Positions 1 through 11,727 of a stretch of 64,000 nt of DNA are shown here, one piece after another. Position 1 is the first letter of the stretch; each line of letters opens with the position of its first letter. Source of the stretch: Artemisia argyi. Its lineage: Eukaryota; Streptophyta; Magnoliopsida; Asterales; Asteraceae. A program made the position numbers and the translations under genes. Below the pieces are notes generated by a model, which did not search any database, had not been told where the DNA came from, and saw nothing but the letters and a program-made list of their open reading frames with translations. The stretch spans positions 124,821,796-124,885,795 of the forward strand of contig CM060692.1 in the NCBI GenBank assembly GCA_030686995.1. Direction: 5' to 3'.

Positions 1-276
1 CTCTAAGGTATCATCATTTACCCTCCCCTCACACTTAGGCTGAACATTGTCCCCAATGTTCAATGAAAGGATGTAAAAGTAAAGAAGGTAAAAGAATGAA
101 ACAAATACTCCCCTGATTCGTTCGGTGTGGATAATGTCGTAACATGGTTAAATCCTCCTCCAAGAAAATGAACGTTGAAAGCTTCCCTCCAGAAATATAA
201 ATCATCTTCTTATCCAATATAACCTGTTAATCCTGAGAAAACAATCATGGCAAACCTCGCGTAAAATCAGCAGCAA

Positions 277-277
<1 letters not shown>

Positions 278-354
<77 letters not shown>
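278..354. repeat. (TA)n microsatellite
   Basis: About 75 bp of uninterrupted TA dinucleotide lies inside the 3' untranslated region of ME-1. The homologous place in ME-2 (about 28801-28812) has only a short 'gtatatatag', so the run expanded after the two elements diverged. Confidence 0.95.
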
Positions 355-359
<5 letters not shown>

Positions 360-932
360 ATATAATGCTTGTGGAATGAATGTTTGCAGATTTCCTGGAG
401 TTTATAAAACTAAAGATTTAACAAAAACTATACGACTCCGGCAGAAAAACAAAACTTGCAAAATTTTTCAGATTTTTACACCTAACGCCGTCAGAGTGTT
501 CTGACAGAAATCTTATGTTAAGTTTCCAAAAAATTTCTGGAAAAACTCACGCCTTAATTCCTGGAATTCCTGCAAAACATTATTATGACTCGATACAAGC
601 ATTTGACTCAAACAATTATTAATATGCATATTCGTTTAATATTGTTGTGGTCCATGTCCAATTCCGTTCTTAGAAACAAATTTAGATTTCTCTTACACTT
701 ATCTTTTGCGAAATACCTTTATATGAAGTTAAGACGAAGTTAAACAACAAGGTAAAGCATTTTCACAATTTATTTTGGAACATGATCCACAAACAATAAA
801 AATAAAGCACACATACGGAAACAAATAAAATCAAATAGACAAACAATCAAAACAAATAATGCTTGGGTTGCCTCCCAAGAAGCGCTTTTCTTTATTTACG
901 AGTCTTGCAGCTAGACTCAAGGTCGTGGGCTA

Positions 933-1628
933 TTACGTTTTCCTTTCCCACTTCTCAATTGATTCTCTTAGCCTTTGAGCTACTTCCATGTCAACTTTAT
1001 ACTTTGGCCTAAGGGTTAAACAATTCTTATAGTAAAGGCTCCACTTCTCCCAAACAAAATTCATTCCTTTATTCTTATCTTCTTCGTTAATGTCCTCGAT
1101 TGCACTAATGTTATCCATATCAAGTTGAGGCACATAACGAAATTCCTTCATTTTATTAGAAAATTGGACTGTTCCTTCTATTTGATCATGTCTTAACTTG
1201 GACTCATTAATAAATGGCTTACCTAATACAACGTGGGATAAGCGACAATCTATAACATTAGCCAAGTCTTCAACAACCATAAAGTCAACGATAAAAGTAA
1301 AGTTCCCAACAAAGACATGTAAACCTTTAATTCTCCCGACAAAATTACAAACTCCACCGGGGTATTTGGGATCTTTCCTAGGTTCGAGTCTTGTTTTTAC
1401 TATATCATTATAAACACTTGATGACATAACGTTGATTGGGGATTCGAAATCGATCTAGACTTGATCAATGCATTTATACCCAATCATACATGGTATCTTT
1501 ACATTCTCAGGGTCACCTCTCTTAATCTTACGTTCAAACTTAACAAAAGGAGGCTGAGGATTATCAATGAGATTGTTATAGAAAGCGATTTCCTCCTTAG
1601 TGGGATTTAAATTGAAATAATTATCATT
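933..1628 (-). pseudogene. ME-1 protein, C-terminal part: inactive retropepsin-fold Gag-like protein
   Basis: The frame runs from 1628 down to the stop at 933-935, with one internal TAG at 1455-1457. It is in phase with the N-terminal part at 54984-55127 once ME-2 and one copy of its target duplication are ignored; the two parts total 280 codons including the stop. The sequence follows the plant gypsy protease layout: an 'IPCMIGYKCID' entry strand, then 'INVMSSSVYNDIV', 'GNFTFIVDFMVVED' and the late 'VVLGKPFI' strand. Where a protease has D-[LST]-G-A-S, this one reads D-F-E-S-P, so the catalytic Asp-Ser/Thr-Gly is absent. It is probably a structural or Gag-like protein that evolved from a protease. 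An ATG at 1427 could start a 164-residue remnant. I recall similar proteins in Asteraceae annotation sets. Confidence 0.65.
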
Positions 1629-1633
1629 TAAAT
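1629..1633. repeat. Target-site duplication of ME-2, left copy (TAAAT)
   Basis: TAAAT directly precedes the 5' TG of the ME-2 LTR. The same five bases follow its terminal CA at 54984-54988. Confidence 0.9.
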
Positions 1634-3086
1634 TGATGAGGCGAAAAGTGTACAGCTTTTAAGGGATCATTTAAGCCTGAATTCGTGATTATTTGATCAA
1701 ATACTACCCTAAATCGTTCCTTTTGTCACTTTAGGTACTTTTGTGGAGAAATCTGGAAAAGGAAGCGTTTTGGACGTTTTTGGAGTATAAAAGTGAAAAA
1801 AAGGACAAAGTCTCAAATTCCTTGCTGGGAACAGTACCTGACGACATCAAGGCTTTACACATGACGGCGTCAAGAGTGGCAAAAGAGGTGGAAGTGGAAA
1901 ATACACGTGACGATCCAGAACGTTTTTAGGCTATTTGGCCTGACGGTGTTACCAAGGCCATCCGGGTCCAAATACACGTGACGGCCCAGAGTAGATTTGC
2001 ACATGAAGGCGTCAAGACTGGATCTAGGCAATACGAATTTCACTTTGGCGGCGAGTTGACGGCGTCAGAGGTTAATACATAACGCCGTCAGGATACTAAG
2101 TCTATATATATTTTTCCAATTTTTCATTGTAAAGGGTGGAACTTTTGTGGAACAAGTTGTGCAAAAACCCTAGGTCAAATTTCCTGCATATTGAAGGGGT
2201 TTCAAACCCTTCTTTCTTCCATGTTTTAATAAAGATAAGTTCTCCAATAATCATTCAATATGTCTATGTATTGTTTGATTCTATCTTATGTTTATCATTC
2301 TTTTAACATGTTAGGCTAGGCTTTTATTGTGTTTGCTTAGATGTAATGAAACCTAGATGTTGATTATTGGTTGATTTTTTGTTTATAATTGTTACGGATG
2401 ATTGTATTCGATGTTAGGCTTAAGAAAACTGGTAGACTTCCATTGGTAACTTGCTTGAACGTCTTACGAAACATGATCGGAGGTGAGCTACGATTTTTGA
2501 TTGTATTTAATGCATAAGTGAATTCTAATGATCCCATGTTAGGAGCTTTTAACGGCTCGACATAGGAGTGAAGTAGGATCTTATAGAGTTAGGGAATATT
2601 GTGCACGGCCCTACGACTAGTATTAAGGAATATAACCCATCATCCATTCAATTGTAAAAAGCTAATCAACCGGTAAAAGATACCTAGGGAGTAATGAAAT
2701 CTAAGTAAACACTACTTTTCTCATTATTGTTTCCACCACATTAGCATATTAGGTTAATTTTCATTTCTTTTATTTTATTTTGATTGCATCTTAGTTAATT
2801 GGGTTAGTTGACTAGCAACTAATTCCGCCCACTCCTTCAAAACCCGAGATTTTACTTGCTTTCCATAAAATATAAAAATACGAAAAGAATCATCCCTCAC
2901 CTCTAGACCTAGTTTAGTAGGCTTTCTAATCCTAGCAACACTATTCCTGAGTTGAACGATCAATCCCCCGGTACTTGTCACTATACTATACTACAATGAT
3001 TAGGTACACTGCCTGGTGGGGGTTGTAAGCTTCTCAAGATCCCTTGAGAGTTAAACCTGTTGCGAGGGCATAATTCCCACGTATCA
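1634..3086 (+). repeat. 5' LTR of ME-2 (1453 bp)
   Basis: It begins TGATGAGG and ends TATCA, and it matches the split 3' LTR (30638-31412 plus 54304-54983) along its length with scattered substitutions. It contains a cluster of TGACGGCGTCA-type palindromes at about 1837-2092, a TATA box near 2100, and an AATAAA poly(A)-type signal near 2227. A related but more diverged LTR, that of ME-1, lies at 55310-56734. Confidence 0.9.
2100..2111 (+). promoter_or_regulatory. TATA box of ME-2 5' LTR
   Basis: 'gtctatatatattt' lies in the middle of the LTR, just after the palindrome cluster, and is repeated at about 31105 in the 3' LTR. The position fits a U3/R promoter, with transcription expected about 30 bp further on. 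The AATAAA near 2227 lies downstream, as expected for R. Confidence 0.6.
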
Positions 3087-3092
3087 AGTTTT

Positions 3093-3111
3093 TGGCACCG
3101 CAGCCCGGGGA
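3093..3111 (+). other. Primer binding site of ME-2 (tRNA-Asp-like)
   Basis: TGGCACCGCAGCCCGGGGA starts six bases after the LTR end. It is a degenerate match to the plant tRNA-Asp 3' end (TGGCGCCGTTGCCGGGGA), the primer typical of Athila elements. ME-1 has TGGCGCCG at the same place. Confidence 0.7.
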
Positions 3112-3256
3112 ATAGTTATTGTCTAGGTTAGAATTTCTTTTTATTAGGTCTACTTGCTAGATTCCTTTCTAGTAAGGTTTTATTTTTATTTTTAGGTTTT
3201 CTTTAGTCTATCTTATTTCGTCGTTTCTTTGTTTGTAACCATCACCATCCGCCATC

Positions 3257-3403
3257 ATGGAAAATGAAGATCTCTCTAACCTTAGGATCACTAGGAGTCG
3301 TAGTTCCATAAGAAATCTTGTTTTGCCATATGCAGAACCTGGAAGGGAAATGCATAGGCTAAAGCAATCTCTCCCAACACCCGAACCATCTGGCATAGCC
3401 TAA
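3257..3403 (+). pseudogene. ME-2 gag, N-terminal remnant (48 codons)
   Basis: An ATG at 3257 after the leader opens a frame starting 'MENEDLSNLRITRSRSS' and ending 'EPSGIA' at a TAA near the border with ME-3 sequence. ME-1 starts with the same 'MEN' at the same distance from its PBS (55127, minus strand), which supports this as the true start. Most of gag is gone. Its last residues reappear at about 24467 ('IPLLDACYHMPKYSSYFKR') beyond the ME-3 block. Confidence 0.6.
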
Positions 3404-5424
3404 TTAGACTTCTAACTAAAGAACATGGTTTTTTTATGACTCCTTTGACCTAATTAGACCTAGTACAACCTGTTTGGACTAAAAACAACAACAAAACCCC
3501 GCTGGAACTCAGTGAATTCTCCTGAACCAAACACCCCTTTTAGAATGTGATTGCGTGATTTTCACTACTAATAAATGATTCATGCCAAATTACCAAAGCA
3601 AACTGTTATATTATGATAAGATAAGTCTAATTAAACACAAATACACAAGCAAGAACTCCTTATACTCATAAGTCACTTATAAGCATAATTGGAAAGTGAA
3701 ATCAAAAACTGAGCAACAAAGATTTCCATGTAACTAGCAAGTACAAAATGGTTTCAAATTATATTCATTACACTAAATAAATACAATTTAGCAAAGATAA
3801 GCAATGATTAAGCAGATCTACAGTAACATTCATAAAATTGAGATTATGCTTACTAAATGATTCCAAACTGAGAACAAGTACCCATGTACTCAAATCATTC
3901 CCCTACACTCCCCATGGAGTTACTAATACCAATTCCATCCAAATTGAACAGGATTCCAGCTTCTTCACCTCTCCTTTCTTTATTTTTGAATTTTACTCTA
4001 TTTTTTTTTTAATTTTTACACTAAAACTGTTTTAATGCTTAAAATACTAGGGAGAACTTATAAACAAGCTGAAGAGAGCTTAAACAAACAAGAAACAATA
4101 ACTTATAACACTATTTAGTTAAATTGTCAATTTCACTTAATAAAATGACAAAACTGAGTTGAACTTAGAACTTAAAATTAAATATTGAAAGATGTTTAAA
4201 ATACACTTAATTCACTTGTTACAACACTGGAATACTTAAAATTACATTAGAATTTAAGATTACACTAAAACGATTACCTGCACTACTCTACAACTACCTA
4301 CATACTCTCTGTCTCTTCTTTTCTTCTTTTTATTGACCTTAGGAGCTCCAGGTGTCTCTCAGAGTCTTTCCCACCAATTGTGGACCATTGGATTGGTTGA
4401 ATTAATCATGGCCGTTTAAAATGGATTTTGGCGCGAAAATTGGTACAAGGCAATTGGTAGATAACTTGTAGGGTTTTAAGGGCAATCAATGTAGTTTGGA
4501 TGTTGTAGAGGAAAAAGGGGAACATGGTATGGGTGGTAGCAGGTTTTGGTGAGAGTTGGAGGGATTTGCAGGCTCACGTGGGAGGATAAGGGTGAGGTGG
4601 AAGAGGAGTTGACCAAGGTCAAACTGGGAGGGAGATATTAAACGGGGGTGAGTGGATTGGTTTTATTGGTGTTGGGCTGTAAAGGGTAATGGGACAAGGG
4701 TTTAGTGGATGGGCTTGTGTGGATATAAGGGTGTGGGCTTGGGGTGGTAATAATATAACATAGGATACGTTTGGTTTATTTAGTTGTAAATCACAAGGAC
4801 CCAAAATGTAATTTCTGAAAAGTTGGGGCTGCAAATATAATTTGTTCCAAAATCCTTCCAAGGTTGAAATATGCCAAGTTCCACAATTCAAAAACCAAAA
4901 ATGATATTTTCCACTTTTAAAATTCCCGGGGACCAAATGTGTCAATTTTCAAAACTGTGGGGACTAAACATGTAATTTTCTCAAAATTTTCATCCAGGGA
5001 TTAAAAGTGAAACATGTGAATTCCCAAGGACCATATTTGACTTTTTTCACAAAAATTGAACTCCAGGGGCCAAAACTGCCAATTGTTGAAACTTGAGGGA
5101 CCAAAATGTAAATTCTCAAAACTTTTAGAATTTTTCACCAAAGGACTGCATATGAAAATTTATGATTTCAAAAGGACCTTTGGTGACTTTTCTTTTAAAA
5201 TATGTGCACAGGGACTATTTTTGCCAATTTTTGAAAGTTGGGGGACTGAAACTGTCAATTATGCAAACTTTGTACGTTTTTCAACTGTTTTTACTCATTT
5301 TGCATCTAAAACATATAAAACACAATTTTGGAATATTTTCAGTATTTTGATGCATTTCTGAGTGTTTTTGTATGTTTTGCAGTTTAGATTTGACAAAAAA
5401 TGATGAGTGTTTGAGCACTCGTCA
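3404..5424 (-). repeat. 3' LTR of ME-3, truncated at its 3' end
   Basis: On the minus strand it starts TGACGAGTGCTCAAACACTC at 5424 and parallels the plus-strand LTR of ME-5 from 15798. The shared parts are the opening inverted repeat, the region of repeated 'ggtccc' phrases (here 4790-5250 as 'gggacca/aggggac'), the 'tttaaacggccatgat' stretch, and the '...gtgtttgg' part. The last 2 kb of the LTR, as judged from ME-5, is missing. The segment stops around 3404 against the ME-2 gag remnant. No target duplication can be recognised because both ends of ME-3 are eroded. Confidence 0.75.
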
Positions 5425-5437
5425 ATCCCCCACACTA
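5425..5437 (-). other. Polypurine tract of ME-3
   Basis: The minus strand reads AGTGTGGGGGATT immediately before the LTR start, preceded by the 'ttgctagggactagca' hairpin. This is the usual 3' border of Athila/Tat-like elements. Confidence 0.75.
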
Positions 5438-5489
5438 AAATATTGCTAGTCCCTAGCAATAAACTGTTTTGAAAACTAAATAGATTTTA

Positions 5490-5890
5490 ATCTCTTTACC
5501 AAAAGCCATTACTTCTGGAGTAGCCAAATGTATCAGTTCAAGTAAGAACTATGGTCCACTTGATAACCATGTGATTTTGAGCAAACCACCAGCTGTCAAC
5601 GGATTTAATTTGTCTTTACCAAAAGCCGTTTGCTTCTGGACTAGCCAACTCTTGATGGAATAGTCAACATCTTGGTGAGCTGATTACCAATTATGGTTTT
5701 TCCAGTGCCTTTACCACAAGCCATAATCTTGCGGGCTAGCCAACTCTTTCACTTTTTAGGATATGGCGAGTTGAGATACCATACAATTTTGGGCAAATTG
5801 TAAGCCGTAAACGGATTTGATTTTTCTTTACCAAGAGCTGTTTGCTCCTGGATTAGCCAATCCTTTTGTCGTTTAGACATGGCAGACTGA
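5490..5890 (-). repeat. Degenerate ~110-bp tandem repeats in the 3' region of ME-3
   Basis: The phrase 'tctttaccaaaagccgtttgcttctgg.ctagccaa' recurs near 5491, 5610, 5709 and 5826, with variable spacers that contain 'gataacca' and 'gttgac'. There is no coding potential. It occupies the non-coding stretch between the ME-4 insertion and the polypurine tract. Confidence 0.65.
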
Positions 5891-6028
5891 TAACCACAAA
5901 GAATTTTGAAGCACAAGTGAAATTTTTTTTAAAATTTTTGAGATTTTGGCCTAAAACGGGGGTACTAGATAGTAAAATGTGATAAAATTCGCTAGAATAC
6001 CTCCCCACACTTATATTGAATATTGTCC

Positions 6029-6033
6029 TCAAT
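6029..6033. repeat. Target-site duplication of ME-4, left copy (TCAAT)
   Basis: TCAAT precedes the 5' TG of ME-4. The right copy is at 22201-22205. The duplicated sequence belongs to the 3' part of ME-3. Confidence 0.9.
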
Positions 6034-9000
6034 TGTAAAACCTCGCAAAAATTTGTATAATTAACTTCGGTTAATTAAATAAATAATCTCTGTCATTATT
6101 GTAATTACCATTTTTACGGAGAAATTTAAAATTTTCTTTGTATATTAAAATGGTCACGATTACGATATTGCCAAATTCGTCAAACGACAAAACAAGTTCT
6201 CGACACAATTAACAAAATATTAATAATACACTAATACTAATTAATATTTCCTAATCACTAAATTATTAAACCGGACCCTTAATACTCGGCCCAATCACTC
6301 ATTCACTATTCACCGGCCCAAAAACCACAAGCCCATTTTTCTTTTATCTTAATTCTTATTTGATCGACTAAGTATGCTACAAAACGCCTCGTTCATTTCT
6401 AATTTCTACACACGACCCACGTATATTTTTGCACATTCTCATTAACCTCCTAGCCAACTATTAGTGTGTCGAATCTCACGTTCATACGTTGAGTTTTGAT
6501 ACGTTTTTAAGAGGCATAGTGTTCGACTCGTACAAAACCAAACCGATTCACAATATATTCAATTCATAACCGTTTTAATCCCCGTTTGTTTCTAATGGTT
6601 TTTAATAATGCTTCTGAGATGATTCTATGCTCAAATGACAAAGATGATCAAGTATATACAAGTAGTGAACGATTTTGTAAATCGTATGTACATATATATA
6701 TTGGTCGACATAGGAAGTGAATCACCAAGACACATCCCATGTTTCATGCACTCACATCCCATATTATATTCATAAAATTCGTCCTAGAAGCCATGTATTA
6801 CTGACATGGTATAGTAGTTCATGTTTCCTCGAGTTATTAGCACCATACGATCCATTCGAATGGTACCATATATACGTTCATGCATGCAATTGTTTTCTTT
6901 TCATTTCCATACTCTTTCACATAATCCATTCATTCTAAAAATTACCTCTACAACTCAGAGAATCGATTGTATATTATTTGGGACTCAAGAAAAGGAAATC
7001 GGGTTTGATTAATAAGTATAACGTTTGGGTTATACTTTGAAACGTGAAATCCTTGTGTTCCATTCTATCACACTCGACCTCTCTATCACCTCTAAGGTGT
7101 TTGCAAGTCTTTTCTACATGTTTCCATTCCATTTCACACGTTAAATTATGGTCATGCATCATATCTATTTTGTTTCGATCGTATATAGTATCATATATAT
7201 ATTTCACGTACGTATATATTTTTAGTACACAAAACGTGACTAGCCTCTATCTTGGAAGGCCTAAGAGTCACGTAGCACACACACTTCACGTTTATTCTCA
7301 CGTTACATGCATCAATCAACTCATTTTCGAACCATGTTACATCGTATGAAATTTCATAAAACACTTAGTAAATTTTTCATATTTTTCAAATTATAAAATC
7401 GGTTCGAACACCATACAAACCATATGTATAACTCAAAATTTCATTTAACAAACGTACAATATTATTTCACGATTCCATAGACCACCTAGAAAACTATTAA
7501 TTTCATATACACGACTAGTAAAAATATTCACATTTAGACACCATACTCGATCCATTTTGAATCGACTTAAACCAGTTTTCAAATCCAAAATTATATATAA
7601 AAACTTAATTTTGTCGATTGGGCTTAACCAAGGCCCAACAAGAATTTAAGAACCGTAAGCCCACTGGGCCCATAAAATATATTTTTGAAATCACAAAAGA
7701 AGCCCAAAGCTAAGCCCAAAACATTTTTCATGCCCTCGCCTCTAAATTTTTAAATGGGCTTATGTATTGTTTCGTTAAGGCCCATAAGCTAGAAAATTAA
7801 GCTTTTCATAAAATAAGCTGTTGAAATAAGCTTGAAATTAATAAAAGAAGCTACGGAAATTTTTATAAAATTTTTATAATTATTTTGTAAATTTGGACTA
7901 AAAATGTAACGCGACGACACCTAAAAGGACTAAAAATGCAAAACTGTGAAAACTAAGGACTAAAACTGTAGAAACAGAAAGATAGGATAAAAATTGATAA
8001 TATATGATGTTACAAGCTTAGATTGTAATTTTGGACAAGTAGTGGACAATAAATGTAAATTATATACGAAAAGGACTAACGGTGTGACGCTAACGCCGTT
8101 AGTATAAAAAGTGTAAAAATTGGAAAAGGACAAGGACTACACATAATCTAATTGACATTCTTATTTTATTTTCTATTTTACGGCAACCATCACGTTATAT
8201 GCATTTTTATTACGTTTTATATATATATTATTTATTTTTACATATAACGATATCTAAAAAGTTAATATTTTTACTTACGATTAAAAAGGTAAAACTTCGA
8301 TGGATATTTTAAATAAAGTATTTTATCATATCATGCATGACAAAATAATTACACTGCACATCATCTATTCGTCATAACAAATAAATATTATTCGTTATTC
8401 GTTCGTATTTACCAAATAGTATTTGGTTATATTCTCTGATAAATTTATTTATCAGGTTCCGTATCAAAGACGTTTCTATAATCATTCCCATAAATCTCGT
8501 TCTACTTTACTTTCCATCATTTCCAAATCAATCCAGGTAAGTCATAGCCCCATTTTCAATAATTGTTTTTAAATCATTGGGGGAGATACATGCTTACATA
8601 TACTTTGATAACTTGATAAGTATATGAAATAAAATACATGATTCAAATCAATTTCCTAATTGATATTAAAATAATATAATTTGTGATTTAAAAATGTGAT
8701 ATATATACAATATATGACAAAATACTTAATTAAAATATTGATACTTGTATGATATTGTTTTCCATTCAATTATTGTGATATGTGATATATATAATTTATT
8801 GATGAATTACTTGACTGAAATACTGATACTCATATGATAATGTTTTCCATTCAATTATTGTGGTGTGTGATATATATATTTTGCTGATGAATTAGTTGAC
8901 TGAAATACTGATACTCATATGAAAATGTTTTCAATTCGATTATTGTGGTATGTGATATACATGTGTTACTGGCGAAATATTTAAACTGAATTTCTAATAC

Positions 9001-9972
9001 TCAAACGATACTATTTTCAAATTGATTACTGTGATACGATACTTGATTACATGATGTTATGCTAAATGATCCCATTATTCCTTGATATTGCCTAAGTTAG
9101 CTTATCGCCATATAGTCCCTCAATCATGACCCATTAACCACATGTAAAGTGGGTGCGAATATAGTGAACAGCTTCGAAACCTGTTAAGGATTGACTCCCT
9201 ATCCCACTAATACTTGACGGAATGCCAATTGCAATTGGTTAGTCGTATTAGTTGTGATACACTATATTCGTAGACAAATAGGAATTGGCAAATCACCTAT
9301 TAATAGAGGGCAAAATCTGTCATTGATTTGATAGAACACCCCCTTCTGGTTAAGCTTATGTGTCATGAGGCTTGATGCAATATCTATAAAGGAAAAATGT
9401 ATGTTTTCAACATATATTTAGATACAGCTGTATAGGTTTGACCATACATGAATTGTATATCTGATTGATTTAGTATCATGAGTTTCCAGCTCATGTTATA
9501 GTTATTGATTCTTTATTTGAATGTGATTGAATACTTATATGATTTATTTGTGAATATATTCGATACTTGTTTCATTACTGTTTGTATTTTATCAATACCA
9601 AATATTCCTGAAATCTAACAAAATAAAGGGTTTTTCCTAAAACTCTATGAACTCACCAACCTTTGTGTTGACACTTTTAAGCATGTGTATCTCAGGTAAT
9701 TTAACGGAGCAGGACAGGACACGGAGTGGGTATTTATTACTCTGATAAAATAAAATGGTGTAAAAATCAAATTTGTCATTTTTACAAGCCTTTATATCTT
9801 TTCATAAGATTTTAAATCAAATGGTTCATCTTTTATCAAAATTATTATTTGAATGACAAATAACTTTCAAAACGTTTCGTTTAAACCATTTTATGTGGTT
9901 AAAACTTCGATCCTCACCGTAACACCCAAATTACTTTTCCGCTGCGACAAACTTAAATTTGGGGGTGTTACA
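6034..9972 (+). repeat. 5' LTR of ME-4 (3939 bp)
   Basis: It starts TGTAAAACCTCGC and ends GGGGGTGTTACA, and is nearly identical by eye to the 3' LTR halves at 13970-15797 and from about 20225 to 22200. It contains 'aggactaaaaatg' repeats at 7890-7990, most of which are deleted from the 3' copy, and an 86-bp tandem array at about 8690-9010. The open frames in it are repeated in the 3' LTR and look fortuitous. Confidence 0.9.
8690..9010 (+). repeat. ~86-bp tandem repeat inside the ME-4 LTR
   Basis: Units containing 'ccattcaattattgtg.tatgtgatatata' and 'gatgaattacttgactgaaatactgatac' recur near 8762, 8848 and 8931, with a diverged first unit. The same array is at about 20930-21240 in the 3' LTR, so it predates insertion. 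Confidence 0.75.
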
Positions 9973-9975
9973 GAT

Positions 9976-9990
9976 TGGCATCAGAGCTAC
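9976..9990 (+). other. Primer binding site of ME-4 (tRNA-iMet type)
   Basis: TGGCATCAGAGCTAC lies three bases after the LTR end. It differs at one position from the initiator-Met PBS core TGGTATCAGAGC, which ME-6 carries exactly. Confidence 0.8.
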
Positions 9991-10231
9991 AGTTATAGAG
10001 AATTAAATGTTTTCAAACATTAAAACTATAACTACATTTTCAAAATAATGACTTTACACCATAACATTTTATGGCCTCCGTGTCTGCAGACTGCCGTGCT
10101 CCATACTTTATCTGTTGAGATTATCTTACATGCTTAATAGTTCCTCATATACAATTGTTATTTCATCTGTACTGTTATATCTTTCACATACAAAATACTC
10201 ATAAAATATTATTCTCGGTTACTACTGTAGC

Positions 10232-11068
10232 ATGTCTTCAGGAACGCCCGTGAATGTCAAAACAAATATCCGTAAAACTAATACCTCATCTATCAATAAA
10301 AATTCTCCGAATACTGAAGATCCTTACGTACAAATATCAAAATCCCATCCTAATATAGAACTCAATCCGAGATCACCCACATCGTCACCTATTCGTTCAC
10401 CTTTACGTCAAAGAATCAGGAGAGCTATCGAATCATCTGAAGATTTGATTGGTGGCCAGGAAACATTCGAAGTTGGACAAAGTTCAAGCCAAGAGATATC
10501 ATGGACGAATGTTGAGCCAATTTCTCCATTACCTTATACTTCAGATTCTACAATACCAAATTCTCCAAATAATTTATCTTCACCTAACTCTCCCGACTAC
10601 GATATAAGCACTCCTGAATCAATATGGAATCTTATTTATCGACATGCCGGCATATTGGATGCTCACACTGAACTGCTAAAAGGGTTACGACCAACTCAAT
10701 TTGAATGTTACGACCGTAACCTCGACGCTTTGTTCAAAAGGGCAGATGCTGAAAGGTGAACAATATGTGAGTTAGGAATAAAGATTAATGAAATAAAGGA
10801 CAACACCAACCAGGAACTTGGAAGTTTGGACTCCAGGGTTCGTTGTGCAATAAGAGAACACGGTCAAACATATGTAAGAATTGGAGATATTGAGAGAACC
10901 CTATGGATGGCCAGAGATGCAGCCAGAAACCAGGGTCAAAAGATTGCCACATTAGAAAATATGTTGGCAAACCAAATGAACATGTGTCAAGAACGTTTCT
11001 CAAACATGGAAGCTGCACAACTTGAACTTGAGAAAAAAATTAGATATTTACGTCAGAGACGTAACTAA
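10232..11068 (+). pseudogene. ME-4 accessory ORF upstream of gag: Pro/Ser-rich plus coiled-coil protein
   Basis: A single frame of 278 codons has one premature TGA at 10757-10759. The first 130 residues are rich in serine, proline and asparagine ('SPTSSPIRSPLRQRIRRA'). Residues after about 200 form a charged, heptad-like stretch ('GDIERTLWMARDAARNQGQK', 'AAQLELEKKIRYLRQRRN') that should be a coiled coil. The ATG follows a 257-bp leader after the PBS. The frame is separated from the zinc-knuckle Gag by 660 bp of AT-rich non-coding DNA, which may be an intron or spacer. I do not recognise a family. Extra ORFs upstream of gag are known in some plant gypsy lineages. Confidence 0.6.
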
Positions 11069-11727
11069 TCTTAAGTTTACAAGTTTCCTTGTTGTTCCTA
11101 ATAAACCAAATAGACTTGGTTAATATTTCATGTAATGTCCAATAATTCTGAAACTTCAGAACGTGTAATCAAAACATATTGTATAATAACATCCTTTCTG
11201 TTATATCTCTATGTTATGAATCAATCTTTTCTTCCGTATAAATCATGCATGTAATGAATCCTCATATTTTCATGCAAAAATCTCATCATTTGTTATTTCT
11301 TTGATAACCAAATGATTCTACATAGATCAATGGATGGTTAATAAAAGATCTGGTATCGTTTATCTTGCAAAAAATAATCGGTCAAGTTATTAAAATTCTG
11401 TTTATCTCTGTAATATTATTCAAATCTACCGTAAGATTTCTTACAAATTGTTAAGATTTCTTAAAAATTTCCATAATTAACCTAAAACTTTAAGAATCGT
11501 CTAAATACCAATTTTTGAAAGTGGATTTAAAGAATAAAGAAAAAATAATTAAACTTCATTTGAAATAGACAAGTCGGTTTATTCCTTAGTAATCCCATAT
11601 CAAGAGTTGATCATTGATAAAATGATACAACAAAGACATATCTTGAAATTAGATTACAGTAGGGAGTCAATTCAGTCAATCATCAATGAAATAATTAACT
11701 TCCTTATTTAAATTTTTCTGATATTAT

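Larger units (their letters stand above)
1..1633 (-). mobile_element. ME-1, 3' internal part of a non-autonomous Athila/Tat-like element
   Basis: Read on the minus strand, positions 1-920 match the 3' untranslated region of ME-2 at about 28200-29090. Both share the 'ttgaacattggggacaatgttc' stretch and the 'aagcgcttcttgggaggcaaccca' stretch. Upstream of that (933-1628) is the end of a short open reading frame rather than integrase. The 3' LTR lies beyond the left window edge. The other half of this element, with gag start, PBS and 5' LTR, is at 54984-56734, because ME-2 inserted between the two. No reverse transcriptase or integrase is present, so the element must be mobilised in trans, probably by an ME-2-type relative that shares its LTR and 3' region. 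Confidence 0.8.

Noticed and set aside
7044..7349. 101-codon frame and neighbours in the ME-4 LTR
   Set aside because: The frame overlaps equally long frames in other phases and is not kept intact in the second LTR copy (around 14980-15285), so it is chance.
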